Source of the DNA: Psettodes erumei
Lineage: Eukaryota; Chordata; Actinopteri; Pleuronectiformes; Psettodidae
Assembly (NCBI GenBank): GCA_016785225.1
Contig: JAFBJZ010000292.1
Span: 62,001-126,000, forward strand
Length of the DNA: 64,000 bases
Direction of reading: 5' to 3'
The position numbers and the translations under genes are program-made. Below the pieces are notes generated by a model, which had not been told where the DNA came from, did not search any database, and saw nothing but the letters and a program-made list of their open reading frames with translations. Positions 49,301 through 62,776 of the stretch are shown here, in pieces. The first letter of the stretch is position 1. Each line of letters begins with the position of its first letter.

Positions 49301-52300
49301 CTAAACCTCCATTGACTTCCTAATCCAGAGGAGGTCAGTGGAGGAGAGCTGTCAGGCTGTGGGGAGTGAGTGAATCGCCAGACACAGCGGCGACCAACCT
49401 CACTAACAATGCTCAACATCAAAAACAACCGTCCTCTGAGCACAACAGGAAATCTTTACTCTGCAGCCCAGTGCTCCAAGTTCTAACTCACCCCTGGGAG
49501 CTTTTGTGGTTTCCAAAATGTAAATATAGAAACAATGTGTAAAATATTGATGCACTCAGCAGAGAGGTTGCAGACATTTCAGACGGGGGGTAGTCGTACA
49601 CACAGGGCCTTTAAGGTTGGTGTGTGGGGTGGGGTTAATGAAGGCGCTGCTGATATTAAGGCAGAGAGGTATAAGTCAACAGAATTAGTAGTAGTACACC
49701 TTGAATTTACTGGACTTCCTTCCTGTCTTTAGTATTATTTTTTAGTAACATTTGGTAAATTCTTTAACACTTTTCTTATCTATGGTGCAAGGTGCAGATT
49801 AGGCAGAGTTTGTTCCTTGACACCAGATGGGCAGACGAAGAAATCGGGACCTGGGGCACAGGAGGAGGGAGAGGAGGGAGGATTTAGCGGTTTTAAGGAT
49901 TACAGCAGCAGAAAGAGAGAGAAAAAGGGGGGAGACAGAAAGAATGGGAAGAGCTTCTGGAAGGGGTCCCCACACATACACACTGCTAATCTCTCTTTAC
50001 CAGGGCTCCCCAGGGCAGAAGGCTACAGGGTGCATCTATACCGCCCCCCAAAACACACACACACACACATTTCCTGTCCACTGTCTGATATGCCTGCCAC
50101 TCTTCACCAAGAGGTCAATTGTAGTTTGGTGACAAGGTCAAAAGCAAACTGGCCTGCTGGTTGGTGGGTTTGATCAGATGTTTTTTTATATCTTACAAAG
50201 GGTCAAATGATGAATACCAAGACAGTTATCACCTGCCCCTCCAGTTCCTCTCCGCACCACAGATGTACACTGTCTTCACGCTCACTCTTTTGGTTTCATG
50301 GCCCCTAACTTCACTGGTCAAAATCAAACTCTTGGCTCTCATCAGCCTTATTTCTCGTCACAGCGGGAAGCAGCAAAATTAAAAGCTCTGATAAACCCAC
50401 TGTACGCTACCTGCAGCGAAGCATTTAGCAGCTAAAGAGATGCATATTTTTCTCAAGAGTTGGTCGAGATCAAAAGAAGGAGAGGAACGTTCATCAGGTG
50501 GTTGGAAACATGAAGCCAAAATGAATGCTAATGTTGCTCCATGGCTGCTGGTGTGTGAATAGAATAAGAAGAAAATGTTAACATGTTAGTCGTATTGGCT
50601 ATACAGTATGTCCGGCCATGCCCTCATCAGTGATGTCACGTTAAGAAAGCAGACACAGACAGGGGCTGTGGGTTCTGATGATTTGAATGGTATAAAGAGA
50701 ATGACAGGAGGCTATGGGCTCGACCCAGAAGGGGGATTGTGCTGGATGTTTCTGGCTGAGCCACAGTGGTTTGTAGAGGTTCTGTAGGCAGGAACGGGAA
50801 CACATTGGAGGACTGGAGCTGGCTGGAGGTCCTAAACACAGAAGAAAGTTTAGCCCAAGAAAAATGCACACTGGGAAGACACTGGAAGTAATCACTCGAG
50901 AGATGGCCATGGTTCTCTACCACATAAGAGACTGAACAATCTGGCAAAGATGAAGAGAAACTGAACTGGTATTCTTGTAGGCTTGATGACTGAGACCAGG
51001 TACGGAGGGAAACAAGCAAGCCAGGTGATGTAGACCACGCCCACGGCCCATACAAACACAGACAATATACGAGGATAGACGGGGAGGTGTCTGGAGGAAT
51101 GCAGGGGCAGCAGGGATGACCAAGGAGAGACACAGGGGCTGAGGGGATGACGGCAGAGAGATGCAGGGGCTTCAGGGAAACCCACTGAAGAACACTAGGG
51201 TTAGAGGGGGCGAACATTAGGTAACACAAGAGAGACCCAATTATGTGGGTAAATGTTTCTTCCTGTTGAAGCAGGCTTTTACTAGGCTTTAAATGTCTAC
51301 TGTATCCACTACGCTCCATTACATAACCACTGTTCCTAACTTCACTGGCTTTTGTATAATTTTTTGTAAGCGTATGTTTACACTGTTGTCTTTCCAGGAC
51401 AGTTTTAGCTTGTTTGTATTGTGACAGCTAGCGTTATGTGAAGTTACTGAATTCTGTCTCAAGAGTAAAAAAATAAATAAAATGATTCTCTTTCCACTTA
51501 ACTTGGAATCTCTGAGCTGAGATAAAGAGAAACATTATCCAGAGCAGACTTAAGGGTTTCAAGGTTTATGGGAGAAAAATGCTATTGTTGAATTATGGAT
51601 CAGGTCTGAAAATAGCACACACTTGGAAGCAGTTCCTGAAATATTTAAATATTCAGTTGCTGCTGTTGATGTTCCAAAGCCCCCCCCCAGTGTTAACCTG
51701 TTTCAGTCTTGGCCCTTGAATTTCACTAATTACACTGCATAATGTTTGCATGTTGTCCAATGTGAGCTTGTGTGTGCGTCGTGCATTTCTGAGCTCGAGA
51801 GTATTTGCGAGTATGTATGTGATGGCATACATGCCAATTTTACATAGGTGAATACATTAACTCATGCTTTGCTCAATGTGCTGTTCTACTTCTGAGAAGC
51901 GACACGCAAACTTCATCACAAGCCCAGATGCTGTTGTTGCTTTGTTGTTGGTCTGTGGATGAAATCTTTCATAAGGAAAGTTTGCTCCTGTGAAGACCGA
52001 ATGCCTCTGTCACTGCTCAGTTCGTCCCATTGGCTTGCAGCTAGCCCCTGCTCTTTTTCCCAACAGCTGGAGAGAGTGTGAATCAATCTTTGTTCCATAT
52101 ATATATGTGTGTGTTTGTTTATGTGTATTCAGAATGTGCTGGATTAGATGTTCATACTTTTCTCTTAATTGAAAGTACTCAAAATCAGTCAGTTGTGTCT
52201 GCAACACCTGGAAGAATGGAAGCCAGTGGGGAGTTCACAGCATTTGTGTGTGTGTCTGAGGGTGCGCTTGACTTGTGCTTATGTTTGCATGACATCTGTG

Positions 52301-55300
52301 CGTATGAGCATCTGCACATCTGTCTTGTCATCTCTACTGCACATATCAAAAAGCTGCATGCTGCGTTTGCTTCTCCCAGAGGTCTTATACTGTCACCAAT
52401 ACACAACCACTGTTTATTGTTGTAACCATGACGATGCCTGTCGGCGTTAGGGTGCTTTTTCAGGAGACACTCCTGTGGGTCAAAAAGGAAAAAAGAGAAA
52501 AGGATGGGACATTTGTTGAAACATTACATCCTGTACTGGCACTGAAAGTGCACGTTACATTTGTCCAGTGTGATCATAATTCATAAGTGGTTCGCAAATA
52601 CTTTCACATCAAACCATGACAACCCCCAATAATAACCTTTTAAAAGCTAAGGCCATAAAGAAGTGATATTCCCAATTTGGCCTCTTGTGGGTGAATAAAA
52701 GCAAATCCCTGCAGCCAGATTTCAGCATCTTGTTGAGAGTTTAAACCAGAAGCTGCTAAAGAGTAGTATCATACTGTAAAATAGCACTATATTAACATCT
52801 CATCTCAACCTGACCTCTTCTATTGACCCATCTATCAGTGGGATGGATGAGTAGAGAAGTTGGAGTCAGTGCCATAAATCTAAATATGGCAATCCTGTAC
52901 GAAATAACTAAGACGTTAAGTATGGATGACTGTATTGTGGCTACTTTTGTGTGTGAAGGACTGTATCACTAACCAATCACTGATCACACATTGTGATATT
53001 GTTTGGAAATGTCCTTAAACCACTGAGCTATCTTCTTCTTCTTCTTATATTCGTCTTTTGCTGTCTTGTGTGAACTGGGAAACGGTTGTGCGTCTGTGTG
53101 TTGATACAGCTGTGCGGATTTGAGATCCGGTTAATCATTGGCCATGGTAGCAGAGGCAGGGAGGACGAAATGTGACAGGGACCCAGGTATGGCCACGGAA
53201 GAAATGGTGGTTGAGTGGGATTGTGAGTAAGTGTGTGTCAAGAGTGAGAGCGTGAGCCTCGGTGAGTAGCCTCTTTAGTGCTCCCAGACCTCCCCAGCAT
53301 TAAAGTTTAATGAGAATGTATTCTGCTTGGGCTGACCGGGCTCTCTACATATCTCTGCCTCTCTCCTTCCATCTCCATCTGTGTCTGTGGTCAGAGGAAG
53401 TGATGGGCTCACATCATGAGTGGCCACACACAACAGGACCCTGATTTAAGCCCTCTGGCAACACCAAGCCACTGTTCAAAGGTGTAGTCTATATTCACGC
53501 TTATTCAAATAACATGCTGAAAACCAGAGCCATCACGATGCTTTGAGCTCATGTGACGTTACATGGAGAAGATTTGTGTAAATTTGAAAATGTGGCTATA
53601 TGTGTTTAGGTGAGTGTGTGAGTTAGAGAGGGATCGTTTGATTTTAATGTCCTGGCTCCCTCGCTGAGGAGCAGCTTTAATCTTTTTGATGGAGAAATTT
53701 AGTATTAGCATCTGAGCCCTTATTATACATGCTAGTTTAAATGATAAATTCTTGTTTCAGGTGATGAATGAAAGTAAAATCAGCATAAAGTGTCCTAAAC
53801 ACTAAACGAAGTTTCTAAAAACATCTGAGAATGGAATGAGATATTAAAAAGAATCTAACTTTGGAAGGATATGAGCTTTTGCTTAACTTCCTTTAATAAC
53901 TTTAATGACTATCCTTTATGGTAATTAAGTTTTGTCCATACACATGCCCCAAGAACAGATTCAGTGCACCTTGGCAAACAAGAGTCATTTTGTTAAGAGC
54001 AAGTGGTGGAGGAATGATGGTGCACTCTGAAAGATCCTGACTATAAAAAATAATGGACTATAATGGGAAATAAGAGAATGTCGCAATGTGAAAGGAGTAG
54101 TGTTCTTTGCTTCTGTCTTCTGCTTTTTTCTATAATATTGGACCACCTCACTGTGCATTATGAACCTGATGTTTATACAACCATACACATTACTGTAAAA
54201 AACTATTCATTATTCATTATAGCTGGTGACACTACTTCACACATGAAAATAACACAAAACAGATATACACTAACCTCTTCTGTCATGTGGTGTTGTTTAA
54301 AGAAATAATCTTTTGAAGAGAAGCTTAATAGTAATTTAGCAGCCTGAAAAACAGTGTTTCACTGCTCTCTGGTTCAGTGTTTTTGTCCATTGAGCATCAA
54401 ATCACTGCGAATGTGTGTGGTAAACATTATGCTCTACTGTACCTTAACTGTACTGTACCACACCCAGCAGTCATGTCAGGCAATGCAGTGAAAGGAAAAG
54501 GAAAGGAGATTTTCAGATGGTGTTAAGATTTAGTACCAAGATTAAATCATCATAATGATACCGTGCTTATTGAATGCAATATTACATGCCATGAGTGTAC
54601 TGTAGTGAAGCAGTGCAGGAAATAGGGAATAAGGAAGTGTCTCATTTTGTTCCTTGATCCAGTTCAGCTAAATGTTGTACAGGTAACAAGTAAACAAGCA
54701 GAAACTGCAATTATAGCAGCTGACCCCTCAGCGGCACCATGTAGCTCCTCCTCTCCTGCAGGACAAAACAACTGCTCGACACATATCCTGCATCTACTCT
54801 TCAAACGCATTATTTAGGATGTTGATAAACCATGATGCTAGTAGTGAATCTTTTGCAACAGTATCAGTCCAACACACTACTGACCAGTGATCATTTGTCA
54901 GTCACTGTTCATGGAGGTTACTGGGGAAATCAACTCTGGAAAACCAGAGGAATAGAAGAAGGTGATGATGGGGAAGGGGTGAAAGACAACAGAGGCGCTG
55001 GCAGCTAGCTGAGACTGCTGGGATGGACTGAGGGGATTAGAAGCTGCCCATAATTACTCTACAACTACTCCACCAACGAGAGTCATGGCTTATACATCAC
55101 CCAGCAGGCTGTGTGAGGTCAGAGGCTTTAAACGCTGCATCTAATTTGTGTATGTGTGTGTCTCAGTGTTTAAAGAAGAAAGAAACAGAGAGGATGACAA
55201 TACAAAGTGAACTGTATACGTACAATAATGTTTGAAAAAATCAAATATTAGGCATTGGAACCATGCACACCAAGAGACAGTACTGGATAGAGTGAGAGAA

Positions 55301-57592
55301 GAGAAGAAAAGAAATAAAAGAAATGGAGGGAGGGTAAAAGAGATATAAACGGAAAAGAAAAAAATATCTAAATGCATGAGGAGGAGAGAGATAGAATGAC
55401 ACACACAAATATCCAGACACACTCACTGAGGCGTCCATGCCAAAAAAGCACTCTGCTCCATAAATACGGGTAAAACACTCACAACATCAATAAAAAGAGT
55501 TATCAACATCTAAGCACTGGCCATGGGAGGGGCGGCTATCTGCTGAAGCTACACACTGTGTGTAGTGGAAGGACTCAATAACAGTGGCAGTACCCAAAAA
55601 AAAAAAAAAAAAAGAAAGTGAAGACAATTTGCACAACATGAGAATTTTTTTATTTAATGTTGGAATTCAGCCTGAAAAAATGCTATCACTGTGAATTTTT
55701 TATTCAGTGTGAACAACCAGATACAATACGTGGAGTATACTGTGTGCCATTTTTTTGTTGAAGGAGGTTTACCATATTAAAGACCGATCTGAGACACACT
55801 ATTCCCATGTTGAAACTAAATGGCAAGTGTCCCTAGAACTTTGTAACTTTCCAAAATTTCTCTCAAAACTTCAAGCGCTTCTCACTGATTTTCTCAAATA
55901 AATAAACAGAGGAATACAGAAGATTTAGATTTGACACCCTAAATCTGTACGAGAAGATGTCGCTGTGACATTGGATCCTGGGAAGAGTGACAGCTGGGAA
56001 TCAAACCTCCATCAAGCCAGGGAGGATTGACCAGATTGTTTGAGAAATCGCTGGCCTATAGATAGATACACACTAACCATCTGGGTGCTTTATTTCCTCT
56101 AGCATTATGACGTCAGTGCCATTTTGTAACCTTTTGACAGTGGAGGGAGCTAAATATGTAAAAATTATCATGGAGCAACAAGACAACCATGAAGATGTTT
56201 GCGTTTGGGTAAGCACCCATCTGTTGCTTCTCTTTACCCCCTTCTCACCTCATTTTCTCACCTTTGTTAAAAAAACAGTGCTGTTGCTTTTATAAACAGA
56301 TTACCAGTGTTCTTGACATCTATCTATTCTTTTCCCTTCTGTCCTTGTTCTCATCCTGCCCATCCTCTTTACATCATCCTGTCTCCATCCTCTTTCCATC
56401 ATCCACTCCTCTTCTCAAGTAGTATTTATAGAGTGGCTCCGGATACATCAGCTCCTCTCTGCCAGTCTCTGGCCCACGCTTGTTTCCGTCTTGGCTCTCT
56501 TTGTTCATCCTTTGGTTTTTCACTTCTTCTTCTTCCTCCTCCCGGTAGATAGCTGTTTGTCTATCCATCTCTTTCCAAGATGGGAAGACTTCGGGGATTG
56601 TGTAAACACTCCTCACCTGTTCGTCCCATCTCCCTGTTTCTTTTTTTCCCTTTTTTTACACCACTCTCTCTTCCCCCTGTCTGTGTCTGCTCCCTTTCAT
56701 TTACCACCTCTGATCTCTCTGCCTCCACCCCGACTCCTCCTTTCCTTGCCTCCTCACAGCATGTGTGTCATCTTCCATAGTCTCTAGCTCCATCAGAGGC
56801 AGTGATACTTTTCCTTCAGCGCCGTCAACTATGCTGTCCTGGAGTGCTGGGACAATTGATCCACCATGCTTGTTTTGTTCTCTCAACTAAAAGCTCCAAA
56901 TGCTGTGTTGTTACAGTGCTTCGTGTCACTAGACTGTTCAGAGATTGTCCAGCACAGGCAAAGGATTTCTTCACATGCTGTAATGATCGGAAGAGCGGAA
57001 CATCCCATTTTATTGTAGTTTAGAATAATAATAGTTTATACTTCAGACAAATGCCATAAAGTTTGCAAAAGTCATTGGTTTGTCCTCATCCTCAATTTTT
57101 GAATTGTTAACGTGTAACATACTGTTAGTAGCTTCAGAAAGTATTCAGACCCATTTACCTTTTTGCAACATAATGGACAAAGTGGAAATGTGTATTTATT
57201 AAAAATCAAAAACTGAAATCTCTTGTTTACAAAAGTATTCACACCCTTCGCTTTTGCACTCTAATTAACATACACTAGCTAGCTGATAAATATCTTAGCA
57301 AAAGCTATCCAAATTCACAGTTGCTTGCTAGAAATGAGAAGCCTGCCTTACTTTACCTCCATGTGAAACCAATAGTTTCAAAACTGCTGATTTTGAGTGG
57401 TAAATTTGCCATTGCTTGAGTGACAGTAACAGAAACCAATGGGGCAAGGCTTGGCCAAGGGTCCATCTGCATCTCCTGCTGAAACATACGGACTACTTCT
57501 TCTCTAAGTAATTGTGTCTCCTCCTTAAGGCCTCTGCAAGGCGTCACCGGGAATCAGCTGATGAGACAGAAATAGTATGGCCCTAAAAGCAT

Positions 57593-57628
<36 letters not shown>

Positions 57629-60600
57629 CTTTCCCCTCCCCATCCTTGGGCAGTGTATTCATAGCGGTGCTAATTAACAACTCCACACCAGTGAGGTGAA
57701 GAGTGGAGACAGGGAGAGATGGAGAGAAGAAGAGACAGAAACGAAATGGAAGAGAGTGAAGGAGGGAGCCCTTATATATGATGAGCTGAATATGTGAACC
57801 CCCGAAGGCGAAAGGCAAACCCACACATGTGAATATGTGTGTTTTCTGTCTGGTTGTTTTTTTTTATTTTTGTGTGTCTATGTATGTGCTTTCATTTGCA
57901 CACTTGTTTTGACAAGGCTAAAGCTGGGCTAACCCACATCTGGCTTTCTGGCTGTCCCTGCTGGCCCATGATGTTGACCTACAGAGAAGAGACAGCCACA
58001 GTTCAGCCGGTTCACACCACTTGAACCCCCCTGGTCACAGTCTGCCACAGCCACATGCTAACACTGTTAGATAGTAACACATGACTGTAGAAAAGGGTTT
58101 GTTTCAGAAACAAGGAGGCTTGTAGACTAATAAATTACAATTACAAATTCAATTGTTAAATTTCAATGGTTTTACTCTTAATTTACTCTCTAAAGTTACG
58201 CTTTAAGAGGTCGCCTTGTTTGCTGTCTTTTTTTGTGTTCAGTAAAAACACTGGTTCTGGTTGTGACATGTTAGTTTAGCTTTGAGCTGGAGGCAATGAG
58301 AATTTGGCATTGGCTAAACATCTGCTAAAAGAGTTTCAACTTTGGCCATGTCAAAGCTGTAAGTTTTGATGCTCTTTTAGCTGTCCAGATAGCAACTGAC
58401 ACCTCCAGAAATCACCCGGATTGTTTTGAGTGTCAGCTAGGTGTGTGTTTCAGTTAGCTTGGATTAAAGTTGATAACCCTGGCTGGCTGCTAACTGAATT
58501 TTATGTGTGAAATACGAATGATCCGCAGACTTTGTTTGAGTTAGTCCAGTGATCACTGCCCTTTTAGGGGCTCTGTTTTGGTCTCCACCAAGGCACGGTA
58601 ATGTACAGTGACTTTATCAGAGCTTTTTCACTGAAAACAGTTCCATGTTTGTTAAGTTGATTGGAACTGCGGAGTTGGGTGATAATGTTGTGTGGGCTTT
58701 TTCCTAGTCTGTTTTTCTTGTGTGCCTTGTATACATTAAAAGCAACAGATAGTTGGTCAGCAAGATATCATAAATGAAACATATAATATTATATACAGAA
58801 TATGTTTTACCTCTGCTTTTAAGTCAAAATGTCTACTGTGTCAGAGCATTAGAAAAGGTGAATGCAATTGTGCAGCGGTACTCCATGATATTAGTTAAAC
58901 CTGTTGATTTTCAGTCTCTCATATGAAGTCTCTCATTCAATCACAGTCTCTGTGATTGAATCTGTAAGTGCAGTTGCAGTGGAAAAAGAAATGTAGTAAG
59001 AAAAGAGATATTGCCAAATGGACACTGACCAGTTTTAGTAGTGTTGTGTGTTCCTCAGGTGCAAGTAACTAGCAATGCAAATGTTCTCAGTCTGTATTTG
59101 ACTGAAACCAACTGAAGAAAGACTCTGTCTGCTCCACTAAAATACTTTAGCACTCCTTCACCACCTGTGATTCCAGGCATGGTGGCTGACCCCTCCAGGG
59201 AGGCAGCAGGCTCAGGCATGTAATCGATGAACATATAGTAGAGTGAACACAGAGCACATGCTCCAACCTGACAGGACGTCTCTCCCTGTGTCTTCACTGA
59301 GTCATTACGTCTTCATCCATCCATCCGATCATGTATCCTCTGCTCATTCGAGGTTAAGATTAACATAGAGGCAGTGTCCATTATATGCATTTGGATGGAA
59401 ATAAGGATGACTATGATATAGGAAGCTTGTGTAGACTCAGAGGGCATGAATCTGGACTGTCAGATTGTCAGTTAAATTTTGAGGTTGCCGGGATAGCATA
59501 TGTTGGGCGTGTGCAGTAGGTAGGGGTATCTGAATCATGGTTCTTCACAGACAGCTTTTCAGTCAAGAAGAAATGTCCCTGTTAGTGAAAACCGTCCACT
59601 TTGTATTTATATATTCCACTGTTCATGGTGTGTCAGTCATGGTGTGTCAGTCTGACACTTCCTCTTTGCACTTTTGTTATCATGACACATCTGCCATTGG
59701 TGATGGTGCACTGCAAAGTTCTGTCAGTTCCAGAAGTGTGAAAAATACTGAAACTATCTATACATATAGGGTCTGAACTAAAAAGTGCAGATACAAATGA
59801 AATCAGTATGACAAAGCTGCATTAATTATTATTAATTATATATTATTATTTTATATATGTTATATTATATTTATATTATTACAATTATTATTATTATGTT
59901 AACAGGAAAAATGCTCTGTCGAGCCTGTCAAGCTCTGTCAAGCATCATTCAGCTAATTGTTTTGATTTTCTGGCCAGCAGCTTTAATTTTTTTGTTTTAG
60001 TTTCATTGCTCTCGCCAATGGCAGACCTGTGCGTTACATGCTACTTAATAAGGGAAACATAGTGGGCTAAACAAAGTACATTTCTGTTCAAAGATTTCTT
60101 GTAAGAAATTTTTTCCCAGACCTGATGTTAGAATTTAGCTGGCTGAATCGAGAGGTTTTGAGTCAGATCTTTTTTGCTGCAGAGCTCCTTACTGATTTAG
60201 GCTGAGTGCACAGGTTTATTTTTACATTTTAAAAAAGTCACCTCATGCAGCTGTAATGGTGCAGGTCTGCTGAATGTGTGGGAGCAGCAGAGAACAGTGC
60301 ACGAAAACCAGGGCTCTAAGAGCAGGAACAGCTGGTGCGCTGACACCCGCTGACACCCAGCACTTGACGCCACCGTGTTACCATGGCGACCGGCTGTGCA
60401 CCCTCTGTTTCTGACAGCTGTTCCCATGGTGCCTGGGCTTGGCTCAGCCCCTGGACTCCCATTGGCAGGATAGATAACTTCTCAGGGTCAAAGGTCACGT
60501 TTATGACGTTGCTGCAGTGATGGTGTCAAGTTCTTTTTCCATTTGAACTGTGTATGGATTTATTAGTGTCAACCCCAGACTTCCATTAATCAAAGCCTGA

Positions 60601-62776
60601 ATGAAACATTTTTGAGTGGATACATTCATGCATACTTCACATCAGCATATCTTAATGTAAAGACATTTTTCACTCGAAACCTTTGTATGTCTAGCTGGAT
60701 GATTGCAGTAAAACAATTCTATTGCATGCATTATCACCGTGTGTTCAACAGTTGTTCAAAGCTTTGCCCTGCCTTCTTAAGCCAAGCACGTCAAACCAGG
60801 GGATGGATAGAGATCAGAATCAATGAAATGGCAACAATATTCTCATGGTACAGCAATAATCTTCATCATTTGGTTGAACTTTAATGTGCCTTGGCTCTTT
60901 TTTATGGATGTTACCAAGTACCTGGATGTTAAGCCTCTAGGTTATATGTCCCTATCAGGTATTCCTTACAAAACATCAGCTTTTGAACTTAAATGTAACA
61001 TACCAGATATTCGAGGAAAATGTTTCACAAGGATGTTTGCCATGCCTGTGCATTCATCCAGGACTGTAGCTTATGATTTTATTGATTTTTTCCACATTTC
61101 TTTCAACATTCGCTGTGACAAAACTGCTGTCCCCGATCCTACCATTCCTTGCGTCAGCTGATTGGCCGAGATATGTCCCAGTCCGCCAGTCACCTCCCTG
61201 TTCCAACTGTGTATGGTGGCAGCTTGCTGTGCCTGCTCTCGCAATAGCCACAGACAGCCTTTCTAGCTGAAAGGCTGTAGTGAAGAGGAGTGAATAACTT
61301 GACACTTGTCTCCTCATTTCCTGGACTTGACCGGTTCTATTTGGCATCTCTTCCACGTTTTCTCTGAGAGACCATATACTTTTTGGGAATATAGGTTTTG
61401 TTGAGCAACTTGTTTTTCAGTAAAGACTAACTTTTTTTCCAACTCAGGTATTCTGTGAAGTTGCAACCTCATTCCTGGATGGGTAATGGTGGAGGACTCT
61501 TGCCACTTTTATTTCTACCACAAAAGGCTGCTGACAACAGATCAGGTGTTATGTGTTTTACCAGCTTCCCACCCAGCAGCTAAGCACTATCGATGGGAGG
61601 ACATGTCTATTTTCAAGAGACCCAGGTGATCAATTTAAATGGAATATGGACTGATGGTTGGACAACACAAGCAACTTGAAAGTTACATTGTGATCTGGGT
61701 GCATGTGTTTACACATTATAGACTAAATTGACTGCAGATTTCCTCACTGAGCCATCAGTCATAGAACAGGAGCAGGCCTTCCACTTAGTCAACTTTCTTT
61801 TTCAGGGTTACCGATTTTGTATGAATGCCTCATTTTTACTTCAGCAAATATGTGAATGCCAGTGTGCTGTATTGTCTTGATGGATTTCTCAGTTTGACAA
61901 ATAAGTTGCAGGCGTGAATGTAATATCAGCGTGCTGCCAGAGAATTAACTTGAGTTTGACTACTTCCAGAAATAGGCAAATTTACTGCAGAGCCCTGAAT
62001 GGAGCCATCTCTCTATCTCCCTCACTCAGCGAAGTAATTAAAGCGCCTCCCTGGGCCCCCTATATGAGAGCCATGGTATGCTAATGCAGTATTCCTTTGA
62101 CAGTTTTGTTGAGACAACATTGTGGGTGTTTTCACATGGCCTGATTTGCAATTCACACTTGGTTTATTTCCATCAGAGGCGAGCCGGGAAGCGGGGAGGG
62201 GAAAGTCTGGGAGCCACAGAGAGCAAAACTGAGCTGAAGTTTCATTTAATTGCGTGTATGATTTTTGTTTTTTTGAAAGACACCTTTCAAGTGCTTTCTT
62301 AATTGCCAGTTACTTTGCCCCAACTGAAATGTTGTTCTCAAACATACACATGCATTAGTTCGCTTTCTGTTAGATTATTTATTTAAAAAGTTAATCACCA
62401 ATTCAGAAATCCTTTTTTCTGTTTGTGTTTTTATGAATGTATGGATACTTCAACAAGAAGATCTCCTTGGGCAGTGCTGGAGGGTAAAGTTTATCAAAGT
62501 ACACTAAGTATGTGAATGCATAATGTACCACTAATGGGCAATTGTCTCTCCCCTCCTCCCAGAACACTGCACCAGCAGTTTGAGAGCTACAAACAGGAGG
62601 TGCGTCGCATCGGGGCGGAGACGCGTCGTCAGCAGACCCAGCAGAAGGACGACGCGCCCACCTGCGGCATCTGCCGCAAGACCAAGTTTGCCGATGGCTG
62701 CGGACACCACTGCTCCTACTGCCAGACCAAATTCTGTGCTCGCTGTGGAGGGCGGGTCTCTCTGCGCTCCAACAAT
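45363..62776 (+). CDS. RIM-family active-zone protein, first two coding exons (partial)
   Basis: RIMs (regulating synaptic membrane exocytosis) are presynaptic active-zone scaffolds. Their N-terminal region binds vesicle Rab3 and Munc13. Exon 1 is 45363-45529 and begins MSASVGPQGGPRPPTVPP, followed by the Rab3-binding helix LTEEERKIIMAVMARQKEEE. Exon 2 is 62563-62776, with LHQQFESYKQEVRRIG and then the zinc-finger half CGICRKTKFADGC and CSYCQTKFCARCGG. The split codon AA|A joins the exons in frame and exon 2 ends in phase 0, giving 127 residues so far. The rest of the zinc finger, PDZ and C2 domains lie beyond the window. The N-terminus resembles RIMS1 more than RIMS2 (PRPPTVPP and EEEEKEQAMLK), but the paralogue is not certain, so no symbol is given. 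A segment found in mammalian RIMs between these two parts is absent from the direct junction. It may be an alternative exon hidden in the 17-kb intron. Confidence 0.88.
46015..46061. repeat. (GA)n microsatellite
   Basis: A GA run of about 40 bases in the RIM intron, followed by a short GT run. Confidence 0.95.
46261..46315. repeat. (GT)22 followed by a G run
   Basis: A long GT run ending in about ten consecutive G bases, in the RIM intron. Confidence 0.95.
56300..56790. other. Pyrimidine-rich block on the + strand
   Basis: Nearly 500 bases dominated by C and T (ctcttcc, ttcttcttc, tttttcccttttttt). Open frames here are biased to Ser/Phe/Leu/Pro because of composition, not coding. Confidence 0.6.
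57128..57252. mobile_element. Fragment of a Tc1-linked dispersed fish repeat
   Basis: The two ends, gaaagtattcagaccca and caaaagtattcacaccct, with ttattaaaaatcaaaaactg between them, match a non-autonomous Tc1/mariner-type repeat widespread in fish. The middle is shortened. Assignment rests on recalled consensus phrases. Confidence 0.5.
57594..57628. repeat. (AC)n microsatellite
   Basis: About seventeen AC units in the RIM intron. Confidence 0.95.

Larger units (their letters stand above)
45530..62562 (+). other. 17-kb first intron of the RIM gene
   Basis: No convincing exon was found. It contains several microsatellites, purine-rich blocks (about 49820-49960, 55260-55400, 57700-57770), a pyrimidine-rich block and a Tc1-linked repeat fragment. 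The longest open frame is a 227-codon minus-strand frame (50636-51319), which resembles nothing known. Large first introns are usual for RIM genes and often hold enhancers. Confidence 0.6.

Noticed and set aside
50636..51319. 227-codon minus-strand frame in the RIM intron
   Set aside because: It has a Ser/Leu/Pro-rich composition, no recognisable domain and no splice or poly(A) context. It could be an old repeat. Not enough to call a gene, though a protein search would settle it.
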